DNA from: Limibacter armeniacum
GTDB lineage: Bacteria; Bacteroidota; Bacteroidia; Cytophagales; Flammeovirgaceae
NCBI RefSeq assembly: GCF_036880985.1
Contig: NZ_JBAJNO010000009.1
Span: 2,170,001-2,234,000 of the forward strand
Reading direction: 5' to 3'
DNA length: 64,000 bases
Shown: piece by piece, positions 16,263 through 24,926 of the stretch
How positions within the stretch are numbered: position 1 is the first letter of the stretch
How the letters are laid out: each line of letters begins with the position of its first letter
Notes under the pieces: model-generated
Database searches by the model: none
Told to the model about the DNA's origin: nothing
The model's input: only the letters and a program-made list of their open reading frames with translations
Translations under genes and position numbers: made by a program

Positions 16263-17270
16263 TCATTGATATTCACGTCCTTTCCACTCAACATTAACAG
16301 GTAATAAGTAATAGATGAGCAATAGCGAGTACAAAATGGTATAGGTTGGCTCAAAATAAAATACTGACCACAAACCTTTTTTAATCCTTAAAAAGTGTAA
16401 AACAGACCCTATCCAAAAACTTCTTATACTTATTAAGGAGAAACTTAGCAGAAGTATCCATTGAGGACTAATAAACAGGAAAAACAAAAGAACTGGAAGC
16501 AAACAAGAGTGTAAAACCAGGGCAAGTTGCCAATACCAAGGCAACATCATCGCTCCTTGCATCCACCTTTTACGTTGCTTTAGCCAATCCAAGAGTGTTT
16601 TAACTGGTTGTGTTCGGGAGAGTACCCCTACTGTAAACAGTTGTCGAAAGTCCCACCCAACCTTTCTCATTGACCAAAACAAGGCAAAGTCTTCTGCTAC
16701 AGAAAATGGTATTTGCTCATACCCACCAGTTGCTTCGTAAGCTGCTCTCCGAACAGCCATATTGTTTCCCATTGCAGTAACGGGTTGCTTCAGTATCGCC
16801 ATCACTTTTACCAATGACAAGGCATACAACCACTCCATTGCCTGCCAAGTATTCCAAAGCCCATTCCCTTCCACATAACTGACCCCTGTTACAACTCCTA
16901 CATCAGCAGCATCAAACCCCTTCAACATATCCCTAATCCAACCTACAGGCACCTCCATATCTGCATCAGTAAAAAACAGAAACTCTCCTTTGCTGAAATG
17001 GGCTAACTGTGCCAAAACATTGGCTTTCCCTTCTGCCCCCCCAAGCTTTTCCTCAATACTATAAAGCCTGATAAAGTCGTATTGTTGGCTGTACTTTTCT
17101 GCAATTGCAACTGTGTCATCTTCTGAAGCGTCGTTCCCTACAAGAATTTCCAATTTCTCTTTAGGGTAATTCAGTGCTAATAATGCATCAAGACAATTGC
17201 CTAGATTCTCTTCCTCATTTCTTACGGCTAAAAGAATACTTATGTAAGGTAGCTGCTCCAAAAGACTCAA
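16263..17270 (-). CDS. Family 2 glycosyltransferase with C-terminal membrane segments
   Basis: 335 residues. The GT-A domain has VGNDASEDDT, the metal-binding TDAD at 101-104, the catalytic acid region AEDFALF (Glu193, Asp194) and QRKRW at 232-236, which is the QxxRW motif of processive or membrane-associated GT2 enzymes. Two to three hydrophobic segments follow from about residue 245. The only start that fits the N terminus is a TTG at 17270; an in-frame stop lies seven codons further upstream and the next internal Met is at about 105. It precedes the HAD phosphatase gene on the same strand. Likely adds sugars to a lipid or surface polymer at the inner membrane; donor and acceptor unknown. 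Confidence 0.85.
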   Translation of the reverse strand: MSLLEQLPYISILLAVRNEEENLGNCLDALLALNYPKEKLEILVGNDASEDDTVAIAEKYSQQYDFIRLYSIEEKLGGAEGKANVLAQLAHFSKGEFLFFTDADMEVPVGWIRDMLKGFDAADVGVVTGVSYVEGNGLWNTWQAMEWLYALSLVKVMAILKQPVTAMGNNMAVRRAAYEATGGYEQIPFSVAEDFALFWSMRKVGWDFRQLFTVGVLSRTQPVKTLLDWLKQRKRWMQGAMMLPWYWQLALVLHSCLLPVLLFFLFISPQWILLLSFSLISIRSFWIGSVLHFLRIKKGLWSVFYFEPTYTILYSLLLIYYLLPVNVEWKGREYQ

Positions 17271-17524
17271 TGTATTTGTGATTAAAAAGTGTCATCCAAA
17301 AGTAGGTTAGGCGATTCAGAAAAGCTACGCACTCTGCGATGCTTTTGTTTCTGCGTGTAGATGGATTCATTGGTTATTGGTCAAGAAACCAAGCGACTTA
17401 CTGGCTTTACTCCAATCCTTATTTCTTACAATTTCAAGAGATACACCCTAAAAATTTCAATATTAACCACTTACAACACAGAATACCTTTTACATATATT
17501 AAAATAATTCAATAATTAGTTGAA
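17271..17524. other. Non-coding region between divergent genes
   Basis: Part of the 464-base gap between the GT2 gene and the Ldh gene. I see no gene and no recognisable RNA here; the promoter boxes for the Ldh gene follow at 17525-17555. Confidence 0.4.
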
Positions 17525-17555
17525 TTGTTCATATCAAAAATAATTAATACTTTTG
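17525..17555 (+). promoter_or_regulatory. Promoter of the Ldh-family dehydrogenase gene
   Basis: TTG at 17525-17527, a 20-base spacer, then TACTTTTG at 17548-17555, a full match to the Bacteroidota -33/-7 pattern. Transcription should start near 17562, giving a leader of about 170 bases. Confidence 0.7.
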
Positions 17556-17734
17556 TCTATCAACATGCAAAGGCTGGAATGTTTCAACCTATTGTAGCAA
17601 TACAGATGGGCTAACGACTTATATCCTTATCAACCAGTAAGCTGCTACTAACTGCAAACTTCTTGAGTTCAGGAGAATAACCATGCAGAGCCCTCTGTAC
17701 CACCCTCAATCTTTCAACAGACGAACTTATACTT

Positions 17735-18802
17735 ATGTTCTCACGAGAATTTTTAGAAAATTTTTGCCGAGATGTCTTTTTGGGAATGGGTTGTTCAGAA
17801 CAAGATGCACAAACTGCTGCAACTGTTTTGGTATCAGCAGATACCCGTGGCATTGATTCCCATGGCGTTGCCAGACTGATCGGCTATGTTAGGCTTTGGG
17901 AAGCTGGGAGAATCAACCCCAAACCTAACATCCGCATTGTCCATGAGACACCCAGTACAGCTGTCATAGACGGTGATGCAGGCCTTGGACTGGTGGTAGG
18001 CCCCAAGACAATGCAAATCATTATGGAGAAGGCTGAAAATGTGGGGACAGGCTGGGCTTCAGTCAAAAACTCCAACCATTTTGGTATCGCAGGTTACCAC
18101 GCCATGATGGGATTACAAAAGGACATGATTGGTATCGCCATGACAAATGCCAGTCCACTTGTAGCTCCTACTTTTTCAAAAGAACGTATGTTGGGTACCA
18201 ACCCAATAGCTGTTGCAATCCCTGCCAATGAACAGCCTGCTTTTGTAGCTGACTTTGCAACAACAACGGCAGCTAACGGCAAACTTGAAATACTTCAACG
18301 CAAAGAGCAAGATGCTCCATTAGGCTGGGTGCAAGACCAAGATGGCAACGCAACTACAGATGCCAATGCATTGAAAAGTGGCGGTGCTTTGTTACCACTA
18401 GGTAGTGACCGAGTTCACAGTAGCCATAAAGGGTATAACTTGGGATCCATTGTCGATATCTTATCAGCTGTTCTTTCAGGTGCCAACTATGGCCCTTGGG
18501 CTCCTCCATTTGTAAGTTTTCTTCCATTGCACCCTGAGCCTGTTGGTGAAGGTCTTGGTCATTTCTTTGGAGCAATGAGAGTGGACGCATTCAGGCCTGC
18601 TGATGAATTCAAAAGCCATATGGACAATTGGATCACACGTTTCCGAGAAAGTGAATCGATAGAAGGCGAAGGACCTGTACTGATTCCGGGAGATCCAGAA
18701 AGAGAAATGGAAGCTATCCGTAACAAGGAAGGTATCCCACTATTGGAGCCTGTAATCAATGATTTAAGACAAGTTGCAGAGAAATTTAAACTGAACTTTT
18801 AA
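17735..18802 (+). CDS. Ldh-family (malate/L-lactate/ureidoglycolate-type) NAD(P)-dependent dehydrogenase
   Basis: 355 residues, the usual length of the family, which oxidises 2-hydroxy acids using NAD(P) in the cytoplasm and is unrelated in fold to classical MDH/LDH. Visible signatures are ADTRGIDSHGVARL with the catalytic-region His, VKNSNHFGIAGYH with the second conserved His, and MLGTNPIAVAIP. The substrate cannot be told from sequence: malate, lactate, ureidoglycolate and 2,3-diketogulonate reductases share these motifs. It has its own promoter and no close partner gene. Confidence 0.88.
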   Translation: MFSREFLENFCRDVFLGMGCSEQDAQTAATVLVSADTRGIDSHGVARLIGYVRLWEAGRINPKPNIRIVHETPSTAVIDGDAGLGLVVGPKTMQIIMEKAENVGTGWASVKNSNHFGIAGYHAMMGLQKDMIGIAMTNASPLVAPTFSKERMLGTNPIAVAIPANEQPAFVADFATTTAANGKLEILQRKEQDAPLGWVQDQDGNATTDANALKSGGALLPLGSDRVHSSHKGYNLGSIVDILSAVLSGANYGPWAPPFVSFLPLHPEPVGEGLGHFFGAMRVDAFRPADEFKSHMDNWITRFRESESIEGEGPVLIPGDPEREMEAIRNKEGIPLLEPVINDLRQVAEKFKLNF

Positions 18803-19408
18803 CAAGTTTAAATTGTCCTAATTATAAAAGAAGAATATTTCTCTCATATCAGGAAATATTGCATCCGATTCCAAAAGGACACTCTCTGAATATTCTGGTA
18901 ATAAATCATCTGAGCCACTGGGTTTCAATGCTGCAACATGTAGTAATGTCCTTATGGTTCAGGCTTCTCGTAATATCAAGCAAACTGTACTTCAATCTTT
19001 AAATACCCTAAAAGTACAACTTATACCATTACTGACTGAGATTGAGCATTTCAATTAAGGTCATCATGAGATATAAGACAAGGCTATCATAACACCTCTC
19101 AGAATTGGGTTTTGATTTAACTGCCTTATTAAACGGCATTTAGGGTAAAAAATTGGTACATGAGGTAAATTTCACTTTTTTAAGAAATTTTATGACGTAA
19201 CAAGGCTAAGAAGGAATGAACATTGATTTAATATGAAAAAGAACTTATTCCTTGGAACAGTTCGATGGTATTCATCTCCTTCATTGGTCTTGTAAATTGA
19301 TACCATAATTGCAGCGATGTGTGAATATTTTTTTCAACCACGACAAGACTATGAAACATACCGCACAGGCAAATAACTAAGTTTAACACACATTGAATTA
19401 GAAGGGCT
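18803..19408. other. Gap with a start-less open frame, possible gene remnant
   Basis: 606 bases without a confident gene. On the plus strand 18828-19058 stays open for 76 codons but has no ATG near its 5' end and no recognisable domain; it may be a decayed gene or chance. The rest is AT-rich with no clear terminator after the Ldh gene. Confidence 0.35.
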
Positions 19409-19999
19409 ATGCTTTACAAAGTAAAGTTGAAAAACGCAGACAAACATGTCATCATCTCAGATGAAGCTTATGAATTCATCGAGAACAATGAATACTATAA
19501 AGAAATCAAGTTACTGGAGAACCTCCGTATGCACTCTAGTGGGTATGTATTTTATCAGCGTAACTATCCTACCAAAGATGGTTACAAGAACGTTACGATC
19601 TACCTGCATAAGATGATTGCTGAGAAGTTTATCGAAAAACCTGATTCTGCAAAACGTCTATTTGTAAGAATCAAAAACGGAAACGCACTCGACTGCCGTG
19701 TCAAAAACCTTGAATGGGCTACTATGTCGGAGTTGAGACGTAACCAGAAAAACTTCAACAACAAGACTGGCTACAGAGGTGTGGTACAAGTAAGCAAGAA
19801 TACTTATAGGGCTGTACTTTACACAAGTACTGACCGCTATGACCTGGGACTTTTCCCTACAGCTGAAGAAGCTGCTCACGCTTACAATATGAAATCTGAG
19901 GAGCTGTTTGGAAAAACAAAGAGCTTAAACAAGATTGATGAGCACGAGGAGCATGAAACCTTGAAGCCAAAGAAAGCGGCTATGCCCAATAAGGCGTAA
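19409..19999 (+). CDS. AP2-domain protein with degenerate HNH-endonuclease-like region
   Basis: 196 residues, probably DNA-binding. Residues about 64-104 resemble the HNH_3 homing-endonuclease fold: YLHKMIAEKFI, then a hydrophobic/basic segment ending RVKNLEWAT. The catalytic His pair expected before the Asn/Gly turn is replaced by Arg87-Ile88, and the second Asn of the usual NN pair by Cys96, so nuclease activity is doubtful. Residues 120-168 are a clear AP2/ERF-like DNA-binding domain, with GYRGVVQVSKNTYRAVLY, YDLGLFPTAEEAAHAYN and an ELFG ending. The C terminus is a charged Lys/Glu tail. It stands alone between a gap and a good terminator, not inside another gene as a homing element would be. 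A domesticated regulator is my inference. Confidence 0.85.
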   Translation: MLYKVKLKNADKHVIISDEAYEFIENNEYYKEIKLLENLRMHSSGYVFYQRNYPTKDGYKNVTIYLHKMIAEKFIEKPDSAKRLFVRIKNGNALDCRVKNLEWATMSELRRNQKNFNNKTGYRGVVQVSKNTYRAVLYTSTDRYDLGLFPTAEEAAHAYNMKSEELFGKTKSLNKIDEHEEHETLKPKKAAMPNKA

Positions 20000-20028
20000 G
20001 CACTAATACTATTTACATCTAGTAGAAT

Positions 20029-20065
20029 AAAAGCCTTTGCTGGTTACTTTCCAGTAAAGGCTTTT
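20029..20065 (+). terminator. Terminator after the AP2 gene
   Basis: AAAAGCCTTT / AAAGGCTTTT with an inner TGG / CCA pair, followed by a short T-run, 30 bases after the stop. Confidence 0.85.
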
Positions 20066-20194
20066 GTATTCCTTGTTGATTTGTATACGCTACTGTATCC
20101 TATTTTTTCTTTTAATATTCTCTATATTGAAGCATCACTATTAGCTGAATACTTTAATTTATCTGGCAAAACCTCTTAAAATATAGTTGGCTCT

Positions 20195-20890
20195 ATGACA
20201 AACATTCTCGAACTGCAAAACCTATCGAAACATTATCACAGTAATGACCATCAGCTTACTGTACTTAACAATATTTCTTTCGGTATTGAAGAAGGAGAGA
20301 CCTGTTCTATTGTAGGTCCTTCCGGAAGTGGAAAAACGACATTGCTAGGACTTTGTGCAGGTTTAGATAGTGCCTCTACAGGTAAGGTTTGGCTTAATAG
20401 AATGTGTCTTAACGACATGAGTGAAGATGAAAGAGCCGCTGTAAGAGGAGAACATGTAGGCTTTATCTTCCAGAATTTCCAATTACTACCTACTCTAACA
20501 GCTCTTGAAAACGTCATGGTACCTATGGAATTAAGAAAAGAGCAGAATATACGCTCTAGAGCCATGGAACTTTTGGAGCGAGTAGGCTTAGAAGATCGAT
20601 TTAGCCATTACCCTACACAGCTCTCTGGAGGAGAACAACAACGTATTGCACTAGCAAGGGCTTTTTCCAATACACCACGAATCCTGTTTGCAGATGAGCC
20701 TACTGGCAATCTGGATGAAGCAACTGGAGAAAAAGTGGAAAACTTGCTTTTTGAGCTTAATAAGGAGCAAGGCACTACATTGGTATTGGTTACTCATGAC
20801 CTTGAGCTAGCCAAAAAGACACAACGTATCATTCGGATAAAAGGTGGAGAATTAGTTTCTGATGAGAAAAGTGTGAATGTTAATTACTAA
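20195..20890 (+). CDS. ABC transporter ATP-binding protein, LolD/YbbA (MacB) type
   Basis: 231-residue ATPase of the family that powers lipoprotein release, macrolide efflux and FtsE-like transporters. Walker A is GPSGSGKTT, the Q-loop FIFQNFQLLPTLTALENV, the signature LSGGEQQRIALARAF, Walker B ILFADEPTGNLDE and the H-loop VTHD. The sequence VMVPMEL after the Q-loop is typical of the YbbA/LolD branch. No permease is adjacent: the next gene is convergent and the previous is an AP2 protein, so the partner must be elsewhere. Promoter not recognised. Confidence 0.88.
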   Translation: MTNILELQNLSKHYHSNDHQLTVLNNISFGIEEGETCSIVGPSGSGKTTLLGLCAGLDSASTGKVWLNRMCLNDMSEDERAAVRGEHVGFIFQNFQLLPTLTALENVMVPMELRKEQNIRSRAMELLERVGLEDRFSHYPTQLSGGEQQRIALARAFSNTPRILFADEPTGNLDEATGEKVENLLFELNKEQGTTLVLVTHDLELAKKTQRIIRIKGGELVSDEKSVNVNY

Positions 20891-20908
20891 ACCCACACTT
20901 TTGTATTT

Positions 20909-21784
20909 CTACTTTTTACTCACCAAAAATACTCCTATAAATACTAATATTGCTGATAGCACTTTTTGTAATGAAAGTACTTCACTCCCAATTATGATTG
21001 CGATCAATGTAGCTATCAGTGGTTGGAAATAGATATAAAAACTAACAATACTAGGCTGTACATGCTTTAAGGCTACTGCATTTAGTAAATATGCCAAAAA
21101 GGTTGTACCTATCACTACATACAATACTCCCATTATAATAAGAGTAGGCATTGTACTCCATTCTATTTGTTGGAACTCTCCCAATCCAAAAGGCAACACA
21201 TATACAGTCCCAAAAAGAAATATCCACTTGGTAATTGTATAAGGATGGTAGCGAGCCATCAAAGGTTTTACAATTACTAAGTAAATACTGTATGCAGCTG
21301 CATTGGCAAATACAGTCAGGTCTCCAATTACGGTTTCGGAATTAAAGGTCAAACCTTCACCACCTATCAACCATAATGCACCTATCAGCCCTAAACCAAT
21401 CCCTATAAATTTTTTAATTGTAATCCGTTCCCTAATCAAGACTGAAGATACCAACAAGACAATGATTGGTGTACTAGTCATTATCACTGAGGCATTGATT
21501 GGACTTGTCATTGAAAGTCCTTTGAAAAATAGCATCTGATTGGTTGCTACCCCAAACCCAGCACAGGCTGCCAAATGAAGATAATCTTGCCACCGTACCA
21601 CTTTCTCCTTAACCGTAAGACTATGTAAAAGCCAAAATAGAAGTGCACCTCCAATTACTCTTATTACAATGAAGCCGAACGGCAAGATATATTCGGGCAT
21701 AACACCTTTTGCTATATTGTAATTAGCGCCATAAATAACAGCAGCTCCCAATAATGCTAAATGTGCTTTTATATTCTTATCCAT
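20909..21784 (-). CDS. EamA/DMT-family transporter
   Basis: 291 residues with about ten hydrophobic segments arranged as two EamA repeats. The first runs from LALLGAAVIYGANYNIAKG to about residue 140, the second begins VFANAAAYSIYLVIVKPL. Drug/metabolite transporters of this family export amino acids, nucleosides or other small metabolites across the inner membrane; the substrate is not predictable. It starts 4 bases after the cytochrome-b5-like gene and belongs to the lipA transcription unit. It converges with the ABC ATPase gene across 18 bases, with no clear terminator between. Confidence 0.88.
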   Translation of the reverse strand: MDKNIKAHLALLGAAVIYGANYNIAKGVMPEYILPFGFIVIRVIGGALLFWLLHSLTVKEKVVRWQDYLHLAACAGFGVATNQMLFFKGLSMTSPINASVIMTSTPIIVLLVSSVLIRERITIKKFIGIGLGLIGALWLIGGEGLTFNSETVIGDLTVFANAAAYSIYLVIVKPLMARYHPYTITKWIFLFGTVYVLPFGLGEFQQIEWSTMPTLIIMGVLYVVIGTTFLAYLLNAVALKHVQPSIVSFYIYFQPLIATLIAIIIGSEVLSLQKVLSAILVFIGVFLVSKK

Positions 21785-21788
21785 CGTT

Positions 21789-22022
21789 TTAGTTCTTTAG
21801 CTTACCAACGACATCAAATTTCTCAAAGACATGTTCAGTATGAGGTGCACCTGCTAACTCGTCAGTCAAATCCTGTCCTGCCCAATGTTCATAATGCTTT
21901 CCATTTCTCCATAACCGTGACTTACTTACATCATAAATCAAACCTTTAAATGCACACCAAATTTCCTCTCTGTCTTCACCATTCCTAAGCGCCAACTGCT
22001 GTTTTGTATATTCTTTATCCAT
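21789..22022 (-). CDS. Small cytochrome b5-like heme/steroid-binding domain protein
   Basis: 77 residues from the ATG at 22022; the longer frame upstream to 22109 runs into the end of lipA and looks untranslated. The cytochrome b5 fold signatures of the short prokaryotic branch are present: WCAFKGLIYDVSKSRLWRNGKH, WAGQDLT and the C-terminal APHTEHVFEKFDVVGKL. His43 (or His46) and His61 are the likely axial heme ligands; the classical HPGG is replaced by GKHYEHWAG. No signal peptide, so cytoplasmic. It lies 73 bases after lipA and 4 bases before the EamA gene. Electron transfer or ligand binding is possible; no partner is proven. Confidence 0.82.
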   Translation of the reverse strand: MDKEYTKQQLALRNGEDREEIWCAFKGLIYDVSKSRLWRNGKHYEHWAGQDLTDELAGAPHTEHVFEKFDVVGKLKN

Positions 22023-22095
22023 AAATAATCTTCCGTAAAAAAAGGGCTCTACTATCAGCAGAAGCCCTTCACAATCAATATTCTTCAGTGTTGGA

Positions 22096-22983
22096 TCAGA
22101 TAGGAACATTTACATGTCTTTCCGCGTGATAAGACGACCTTACCAATGGACCCGACTCAACATACTTAAGTCCTCTTTTCAAGCCTTCCTCTCTGAAGAA
22201 GTCAAATTTGTCAGGATGAACAAACTCTTCTACTTCAAGGTGCATCTTGGTTGGTTGCAGGTATTGTCCAAGAGTCAGGATATCACAGCCATTTTCTGCC
22301 AGATCATCCATCAATTTGAATACTTGCTCATCTGTTTCTCCCAAGCCAAGCATTGCTCCTGTCTTGGTTCTCATACCAGCCTCTTTTGTTCTCTTGATTT
22401 GCTCAAGGCTTCTAGCATACTTTGCTTGAGGTCTAACCTTGCGGTAAAGCTGCTCTACAGTCTCCATGTTATGAGAAACAACTTCTTGTCCTCCTTCAAT
22501 CATTCTGTAAAGTGCATCCCAGTTATTCCTTACATCTGGAATCAGTGTTTCAATTGTGGTGATCGGACTAGCCTTTTTCACTTCCACTACAGTCTGGTAC
22601 CAGATTTCAGCACCACGATCTTTCAGCTCATCTCTGTTTACAGAAGTGATTACTGCATGCTTTACCTGCATCAATTTGATCGCTTCGGCAACACGCTGTG
22701 GCTCTTCAGTATCATATTCATTCGGGCGTCCTGTCGCTACTGCACAAAAAGAACAGCCACGTGTACAAACATTGCCCAATATCATAAATGTAGCAGTACC
22801 TTCACCCCAGCATTCCCCCATGTTAGGGCAGTTACCACTTTCACAGATTGTATGCAGTTTGTGCTCGTCAACAAGCTTTCTAACTTTTGCATATTCTTTA
22901 CCTACCGGAAGTTTTACCCTCAACCAGTTAGGCTTTTTCTTTCTTTCTGGCTTATCAGACGAGATTACAGGTAACTCTATCAT
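22096..22983 (-). CDS. lipA: Lipoyl synthase
   Basis: 295-residue radical SAM enzyme that inserts two sulfurs into protein-bound octanoyl groups to make lipoyl cofactor. The auxiliary cluster ligands are Cys47, Cys52 and Cys58 ([12 protein letters not shown]), the radical SAM cluster ligands Cys73, Cys77 and Cys80 (CTRGCSFC), and the C-terminal RSSYHAE carries the conserved serine. Length and motifs match bacterial LipA. First gene of a unit with the cytochrome-b5-like and EamA genes. A minus-strand TAATTTTG -7-like box lies at 23129-23136. lipB is not in the window. Confidence 0.97.
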   Translation of the reverse strand: MIELPVISSDKPERKKKPNWLRVKLPVGKEYAKVRKLVDEHKLHTICESGNCPNMGECWGEGTATFMILGNVCTRGCSFCAVATGRPNEYDTEEPQRVAEAIKLMQVKHAVITSVNRDELKDRGAEIWYQTVVEVKKASPITTIETLIPDVRNNWDALYRMIEGGQEVVSHNMETVEQLYRKVRPQAKYARSLEQIKRTKEAGMRTKTGAMLGLGETDEQVFKLMDDLAENGCDILTLGQYLQPTKMHLEVEEFVHPDKFDFFREEGLKRGLKYVESGPLVRSSYHAERHVNVPI

Positions 22984-23216
22984 CAGAATCGGATTAATTT
23001 TTCTAACATTAAGGTGCTCTTCTTAAACCCAATAACTCCTTAATTGTTTATTAGGAAGACTGATCAAACATGTTTATCAGTCAGTTATGCATTTAAGCCA
23101 TCAACCTTTACAGCTTCGTTTTCAGCTGCAAAATTACAAACTAATCCTATCTTTCCGATGACTTCTCCCCTTTTTATAATGATTCTATAACTTCATTGTG
23201 GCTCTCTAAACAAAAA

Positions 23217-23244
23217 AGGCAACTTATTTCTCCATAAGCTGCCT
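23217..23244 (-). terminator. Terminator after the 274-aa barrel-like gene
   Basis: Eleven-base stem with one mismatch (AGGCAACTTAT against ATAAGCTGCCT) and six T after it on the minus strand. It begins 25 bases past the stop. Confidence 0.75.
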
Positions 23245-23268
23245 ATATCAATTCTTTTATTCTCGTAA

Positions 23269-24093
23269 TTATTTACGGCTTCCAAAGAAAAATGTCAAAA
23301 ATAGAGATGGGTAAATCGCTTTATTATCAGCCCCTTGTAAAATTTCAATTTCCTTAGTAAAGGCATCAAGCATTGCGCCAGCTTCAACACCAGAAATATT
23401 ACGCTTTGATATACCAAACTCGAAGGTCAAAGATGCTTTCAGTGCCAGCCCCAGCTGTACATTAGATTTACCTATTGCCTCCAGAAAACTTCCAGTACCT
23501 TCTATACGCTGAGTATTTGTATGAATTTGACTATCATATTGCTCTACTACCGTACGGTTTCTATCCGTATCCCGATATCTGATAAGGTAAGGAGCTACCA
23601 ATCCAATTGCTGGTCCTACAGCTCCTACAAAGTTAATCTGGACTCCTTGTTCCCGAGCTTTTCTAAAAAGAATCAACTCTCTTCCATATTGAGGTCTAAT
23701 CACCAAAAGATAGTTTCGCTTTGCCGGCACATAAGAATTCCCTGTTTGTGGGCTTTGAATACGTTGCTCTTTAGGGTGTTTAATATTAATTATTTCAAAA
23801 GAAAAGCTGTGATACATGTTGGGGTTTTCCAAATACCCTTCCTTCAAAACAGTTACTTTTTCCTTACCACTATTGACTCCTAAAGACTCTTTGATGGTGC
23901 GAGTAAAGAATAATTTACGAGCATGCCTAACGGACACACCACCAATCAACCCACCATGTGTATTCATCAGAATACCAAACGCCCATTCTTTTTCATAGTT
24001 TTCATCTTCCTGTAAGTCTGGGAATTGGGCATATGCATCATACCCTTGAAAAAGGGAAAATAGTATGATCAAAAAAAGATATAATCGCTTCAC
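23269..24093 (-). CDS. Secreted protein of unknown function, likely outer-membrane barrel
   Basis: 274 residues. The N terminus is a clear Sec signal (MKRLYLFLIILFSLFQG) with a probable cut after YAQ or AYA. The mature part alternates polar and hydrophobic residues with Gly/aromatic-rich strands (GGLIGGVSVRHARKLFF, NYLLVIRPQYGREL, FVGAVGPAIGLVAPYLI) and ends in FLTFFFGSRK, suggesting an 8- to 10-strand barrel. I do not recognise a named family. Alone on its transcript, with a terminator after it and an 833-base gap before it. Confidence 0.7.
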   Translation of the reverse strand: MKRLYLFLIILFSLFQGYDAYAQFPDLQEDENYEKEWAFGILMNTHGGLIGGVSVRHARKLFFTRTIKESLGVNSGKEKVTVLKEGYLENPNMYHSFSFEIINIKHPKEQRIQSPQTGNSYVPAKRNYLLVIRPQYGRELILFRKAREQGVQINFVGAVGPAIGLVAPYLIRYRDTDRNRTVVEQYDSQIHTNTQRIEGTGSFLEAIGKSNVQLGLALKASLTFEFGISKRNISGVEAGAMLDAFTKEIEILQGADNKAIYPSLFLTFFFGSRK

Positions 24094-24926
24094 GTAAGTT
24101 ATATTTTTGAGCGTTGAAACTACTTTAGATAAAAGGATTTATCAAAGACTTTTCTCTAGTCCATTAGGTTTGTAAAAATTGGCTTACTTGATTTTGTATA
24201 AAGTTAGGCAAAAAGCATGATTACTTTCCATCCAAAAATAACTTATCGAGAAATAGACAAAAAAGCAATTAAAGTTACATAAAGGAGTAAAAATGGTTAC
24301 TTATAAACTTAATCTCATACACAACTTTCCGCACTATTTGCACTCTCTATATTAATCTGTACACTGAAACATATCCCCTTCAACTACAATTTCATCTTTA
24401 TTGAATAGGTAACATTAAAATAGTACAATGAAAATATTTATTAAATCTTGATTTTTCATAAAGTTGCTTCAAAGATTATATAAGTTGTTGCAATATTTCT
24501 ATTATTTTTACGCTCCAATATGGAGTGTACCTCATGGCAGATCCACTTTCTACTGATCTTTCTTTTGATAAGAGTTTTCACTTCAAATAAAAACCATTAT
24601 TTTATTTCTCTTGTGTAGAAATAACCCAATTAAGGAAAGTAAAACACACGTGATCCAATTGTCTCTACTAAAGCTTATTTTTACTATTTCTATGCTAAGA
24701 AATAGTGAAACATGATTATACTAGTAGTCAGAGATTATATTACTGTACTCCAATTAAAACCTAATAAATATTGTACAGTCATACTTATCTTATAAACACC
24801 GTCTTGACGGGTTAGAAAAATAGAACAAAACAGAGCCTAAGAAATTGGCTAACAAATATTAAGCACGAAATAGCTATTGTAGCTTGCTGTGTTTTCATTA
24901 AACATTTAAATAATTTTACCTTGCCT
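24094..24926. other. Large AT-rich intergenic region
   Basis: 833 bases between divergent genes with no ORF, RNA gene or repeat family that I can support. The one structured element is the perfect inverted repeat listed at 24683-24706. A near-match to a -7 box (TACCTTGC) lies just before the rnhA ATG. Confidence 0.5.
24683..24706. repeat. Perfect 9-bp inverted repeat in the gap before rnhA
   Basis: ACTATTTCT, six-base spacer, AGAAATAGT. No T-run follows, so it looks more like an operator-type dyad than a terminator; function unknown. Confidence 0.45.

Noticed and set aside
22023-22109. N-terminal extension of the cytochrome-b5-like frame
   Set aside because: It overlaps the end of lipA and has no family similarity; the ATG at 22022 gives the normal domain boundary.
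22114-22974. Long plus-strand open frame opposite lipA (286 codons)
   Set aside because: It lies exactly antisense to a certain lipA gene, has Cys/Phe/Ser-rich composition typical of reversed codons and no recognisable domain.
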